Assembly: GCF_905163445.1 (NCBI RefSeq)
Contig: NC_053204.1
Coordinates: 10,809,001-10,873,000 of the forward strand
DNA length: 64,000 bases
Origin: Pararge aegeria
Taxonomy: Eukaryota; Arthropoda; Insecta; Lepidoptera; Nymphalidae
Reading direction: 5' to 3'
Shown here: positions 61,273 to 64,000 of the stretch, one piece after another
Layout: each line of letters begins with the position of its first letter
Numbering within the stretch: the stretch's first letter is position 1
Program-made: the position numbers and the translations under genes
The notes under the pieces: generated by a model
What the model was told of the DNA's origin: nothing
Database searches by the model: none
Seen by the model: the letters and a program-made list of their open reading frames with translations, nothing else

Positions 61273-64000
61273 CAATCGTAGTCAATTGATCAAACTAGCG
61301 TTAATTTATATAACACATACTGAACCTTTCTAAGCTATTCAGCTGATTTATTTAGTCTCTTATTCATTCAACAGATGCACGGACGACAATGTTAGCCCAT
61401 CGGTCCGTGTATGCATATGCGTGCATGCAAACATGGCCGGTGCGCCGCCGTAGTGTACATGACTATTCGTGCATACATGCTCCTTTGTGAATTATGCTAA
61501 ATTCGACACAAAGAAAACAAATTTCTGACCCATACCGAAGCAGAAAATAGTTACTGGTTCTGGACCTACCTATCTTTGCCCGTAACTTTCTCGGAATTTA
61601 AAATAGATTATTGACAGTTTTTACTAAATCTAGGATACAAATAAATCGGATTCTTAACCATTTAGGTGATGCTTGGAGTTTTCACCAACTCTTAGATAAT
61701 GATTAAGGACGTAAGGCACCATCTTAAGTAACGATACCGATTCGCCGGTGCGTAATGTCTAAGGAACTCGTAAAGTGACATTTAACAGATGAAAAAAAAA
61801 ATATTATATATTTAATAACCTTGAATCCATACAAAAAAATAAAAGTATGAGAGTACAAACAGAAAATATGGTAAGAATCATGGAGAAGTTATAACAATAT
61901 ATCAATATAACCTATGAGTTGCCTAGTGAAATCGATTGGTGAAAGGTAAAAACACACTCTTGCATAAACAATAAACATACATATACACACACGCACAAAA
62001 TCCTAAGCGCCTAACGCATTCACCGTGTACTCTCCAACGATGATAAAACCCGAGTAAAATACGGGTATATCCAAATAAAGAGTCGAATGAAACCTACCTA
62101 CTTTGGCAATATTTGTCACATATAAAAGGTAGCGTGGTCCATTTTAAGGGTCGCAAAATCGGACCCGAATTTTGCGGCCAAGGTGAAGGTTTTGTAAAAG
62201 GAAAAAAATGGCCTCTTAATGCGATTACCGCGTTATTAGTTTGGACGCGTTAAAGTGGGCTCTTTGATCGGAATATTTATTATGATTTCAGCATACTTTA
62301 TGCTACATACTGCATACATATTATAATTTAATTCTCTACCTCACTACCCACTTTTTGTCGCAATAAACCTACTTAATGCTGCTTATGTTATGATGTAGAT
62401 AGTAGAAATCGTCACGTAGGGAAAAAGCATTATGCCCCTCGTTGCGATTTTTTTTCGTGGGCTATCGGTTAGCGGTGGCCTACATACTTGTTTAAATCAT
62501 GACGTGTTAGTTAAAGGTGATTTTTTTTGTAAGTCAGCGTAGAGTACAGAACTTACACCCTTACATAGTCCACCGACCAAACATGTTTTTTAAGAGATTA
62601 TCATGTCGTACTACGAATATCAAGATTCTGTAAGCTAGATTTCTAAGTTGGGCCAGGCATTTTAATAAATTGTGTTGCCGTCAAGAACAGAGTACCGGCC
62701 CGGAGCGACTTAAATATGCTTTATTTTATTCTCACGTCTCTGAGAAAACGTAATCCATCGGTCTCGTTTATTTTCACTTATACCTAAAAGTAATTATTTA
62801 GAAAGAAAGAAAAAGTATATATTTTTGAACCACATACACACTTTAAGTTTAAAAACCAGGGAAACTTTGTATATTGTCTTGAAGCAACATAAACTAATTG
62901 TAAACTCAAGCATCATACAATTGGTACACCATAATCTCATTGATATATTTTCATTTCGCCCCAAACTCTTTTGAATTCCTACTAATTTTGGCTACTACAT
63001 CTTAAGGTCCGTCTTTAAAAAAACAATTGCTAACACATTCTGTACACACGCATTCGGCTCGGTCCGACAATTATTACAATAAAAAAAGTGTGTGCGTGTA
63101 ACCTTTACGCGCGATTGAAGTAAAACTTTTATTATTTTTTATTGATGAAAGAGTCAAATGTTCCTGGGACACCACCATTTCATATAATATTCACTATTTC
63201 TTTTTATATTCAATAATATCACTTTCACATTTCATAAATATTTTCATTTGTTAAATAGAATAATTGAGAATAGAAAAATTGAAGATTAGATCAGCACATG
63301 TCAATATAACCTTGTCATTGAATATAATAGAATGTCGTAACCGTCAGAAAATTTATTAATAATTTATTTACAAAAGTAATAACAAAACAAGTTTATTTAG
63401 AGATTTCAAAAAACTTTGCAATTTAAAATATATTTTTTTTAACGGTTGTATTATTTCATTTTTTTTTTATAAACTTAAAATGCATATAAAAATGGTTGAA
63501 TTTTTAATTACTTTGCCATTCACAATTGATCCGTTTAAAAATATTGGAAATAAATAATCCTAATTGATGATGACATTTGCCACTAGCTATACGGTTTTGG
63601 CAAAATCGGTAATATACGTATAAGTCAAGAAGCCAAGAAGTATATGACATATACTTACGACCAATCCAAATTATTATTTTAAATAGCGGAAACTACACAT
63701 CGTCTGACGTAAGCGTTACTTCCGTCAGAAAAAATCTGAGTTACTTCCTAGTCGCGCTTAAAGAAAAACTATTCCAATGAACCCGAACAGTTAAAATTGT
63801 TGAATCTTACGGATGCTCGAAGAATGGGAATGATAGCTATTTCGTTTTCTACGTAATCAATAGTAAAGTCGCAATCGAGTGCCTTAAAATTAAAACTGCA
63901 ATATATCTTCAACAAATATGGCTGCCGAGCTCGAAATTACTCGAGTGTCAATAGCAATATGATATCTGAGATACAATGTGGAGCTAATATCAAAATGGTC
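61273..64000. other. Repeat-poor AT-rich stretch
   Basis: No SINE, Helitron or LINE piece that I can recognise. No frame above 60 codons and no clear splice-bounded exon. 61375-61500 is richer in CG and CATGCA motifs (GTGTATGCATATGCGTGCAT). 62120-62260 is GC-richer, with GGTCGCAAAATCGG and a purine-rich run. Possibly intron or regulatory DNA. Confidence 0.4.

Noticed and set aside
1..64000. CRISPR array, operon or phage-like system
   Set aside because: Spaced repeats here are dispersed SINEs and microsatellites. No regular repeat-spacer array, cas-like gene, ribosome binding site or tight gene cluster is visible. The DNA is eukaryotic.

Overview
The window looks like intronic or intergenic nuclear DNA from a lepidopteran (butterfly or moth). 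It is AT-rich and almost free of long reading frames. It is packed with short repeats of kinds familiar from Lepidoptera: a tRNA-derived SINE of Metulj type ending in (TTTA)n, a second tRNA-derived SINE ending in (GATG)n, a third tRNA-headed SINE ending in poly-A, short non-autonomous Helitrons ending in CTAG or CTGG, palindromic MITEs, and 5'-truncated LINE tails. Order and repeat types are inferred from recognised sequence patterns, not from a search. A nymphalid is possible, but the species cannot be named.

Only one stretch looks like host coding sequence: a 155-bp internal exon on the minus strand at 27282-27436. It has a consensus acceptor and donor and encodes the E-F-G part of an immunoglobulin V-type domain. 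Much of the window may be introns of that gene, but no second exon was found. Every other long frame is either a LINE remnant or has no coding support.

Layout: 1-10 kb holds SINE copies, a Helitron inserted cleanly into a SINE (1989-2631), a perfect 21-bp-stem hairpin (4608-4668) and an intact hAT-type MITE with perfect 8-bp target duplications (6880-7090). 10-22 kb is a mosaic of SINEs and LINE tails with a tRNA-like inverted repeat (14078-14283) and an 18-bp minisatellite (15752-15829). 22-26 kb has a degraded triplication and an RTE tail. 26-28 kb has two Helitrons, one inside a foldback, and the Ig exon. 28-40 kb has a SINE with clear target duplications, RTE, Helitron and LINE tails, and a (CT)n(GT)n tract. 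40-50 kb has LINE 3' ends, SINE fragments and a (CA)n tract. 50-57 kb has the richest nesting: one SINE split by two foldback elements, and SINEs inside SINEs. 57-61 kb is again SINE, LINE and Helitron. 61.3-64 kb is the least repetitive part.

No autonomous transposon is intact: no full reverse transcriptase, transposase or Helitron helicase is visible. The non-autonomous elements must have been moved by enzymes encoded elsewhere. The shared GATG-type tails suggest, without proving, that SINE-2 used RTE-clade LINE machinery. I found no CRISPR array, operon, rRNA gene or functional tRNA gene, and no convincing new multi-gene system. The main value is a well-preserved record of nested insertions plus one orphan Ig exon.
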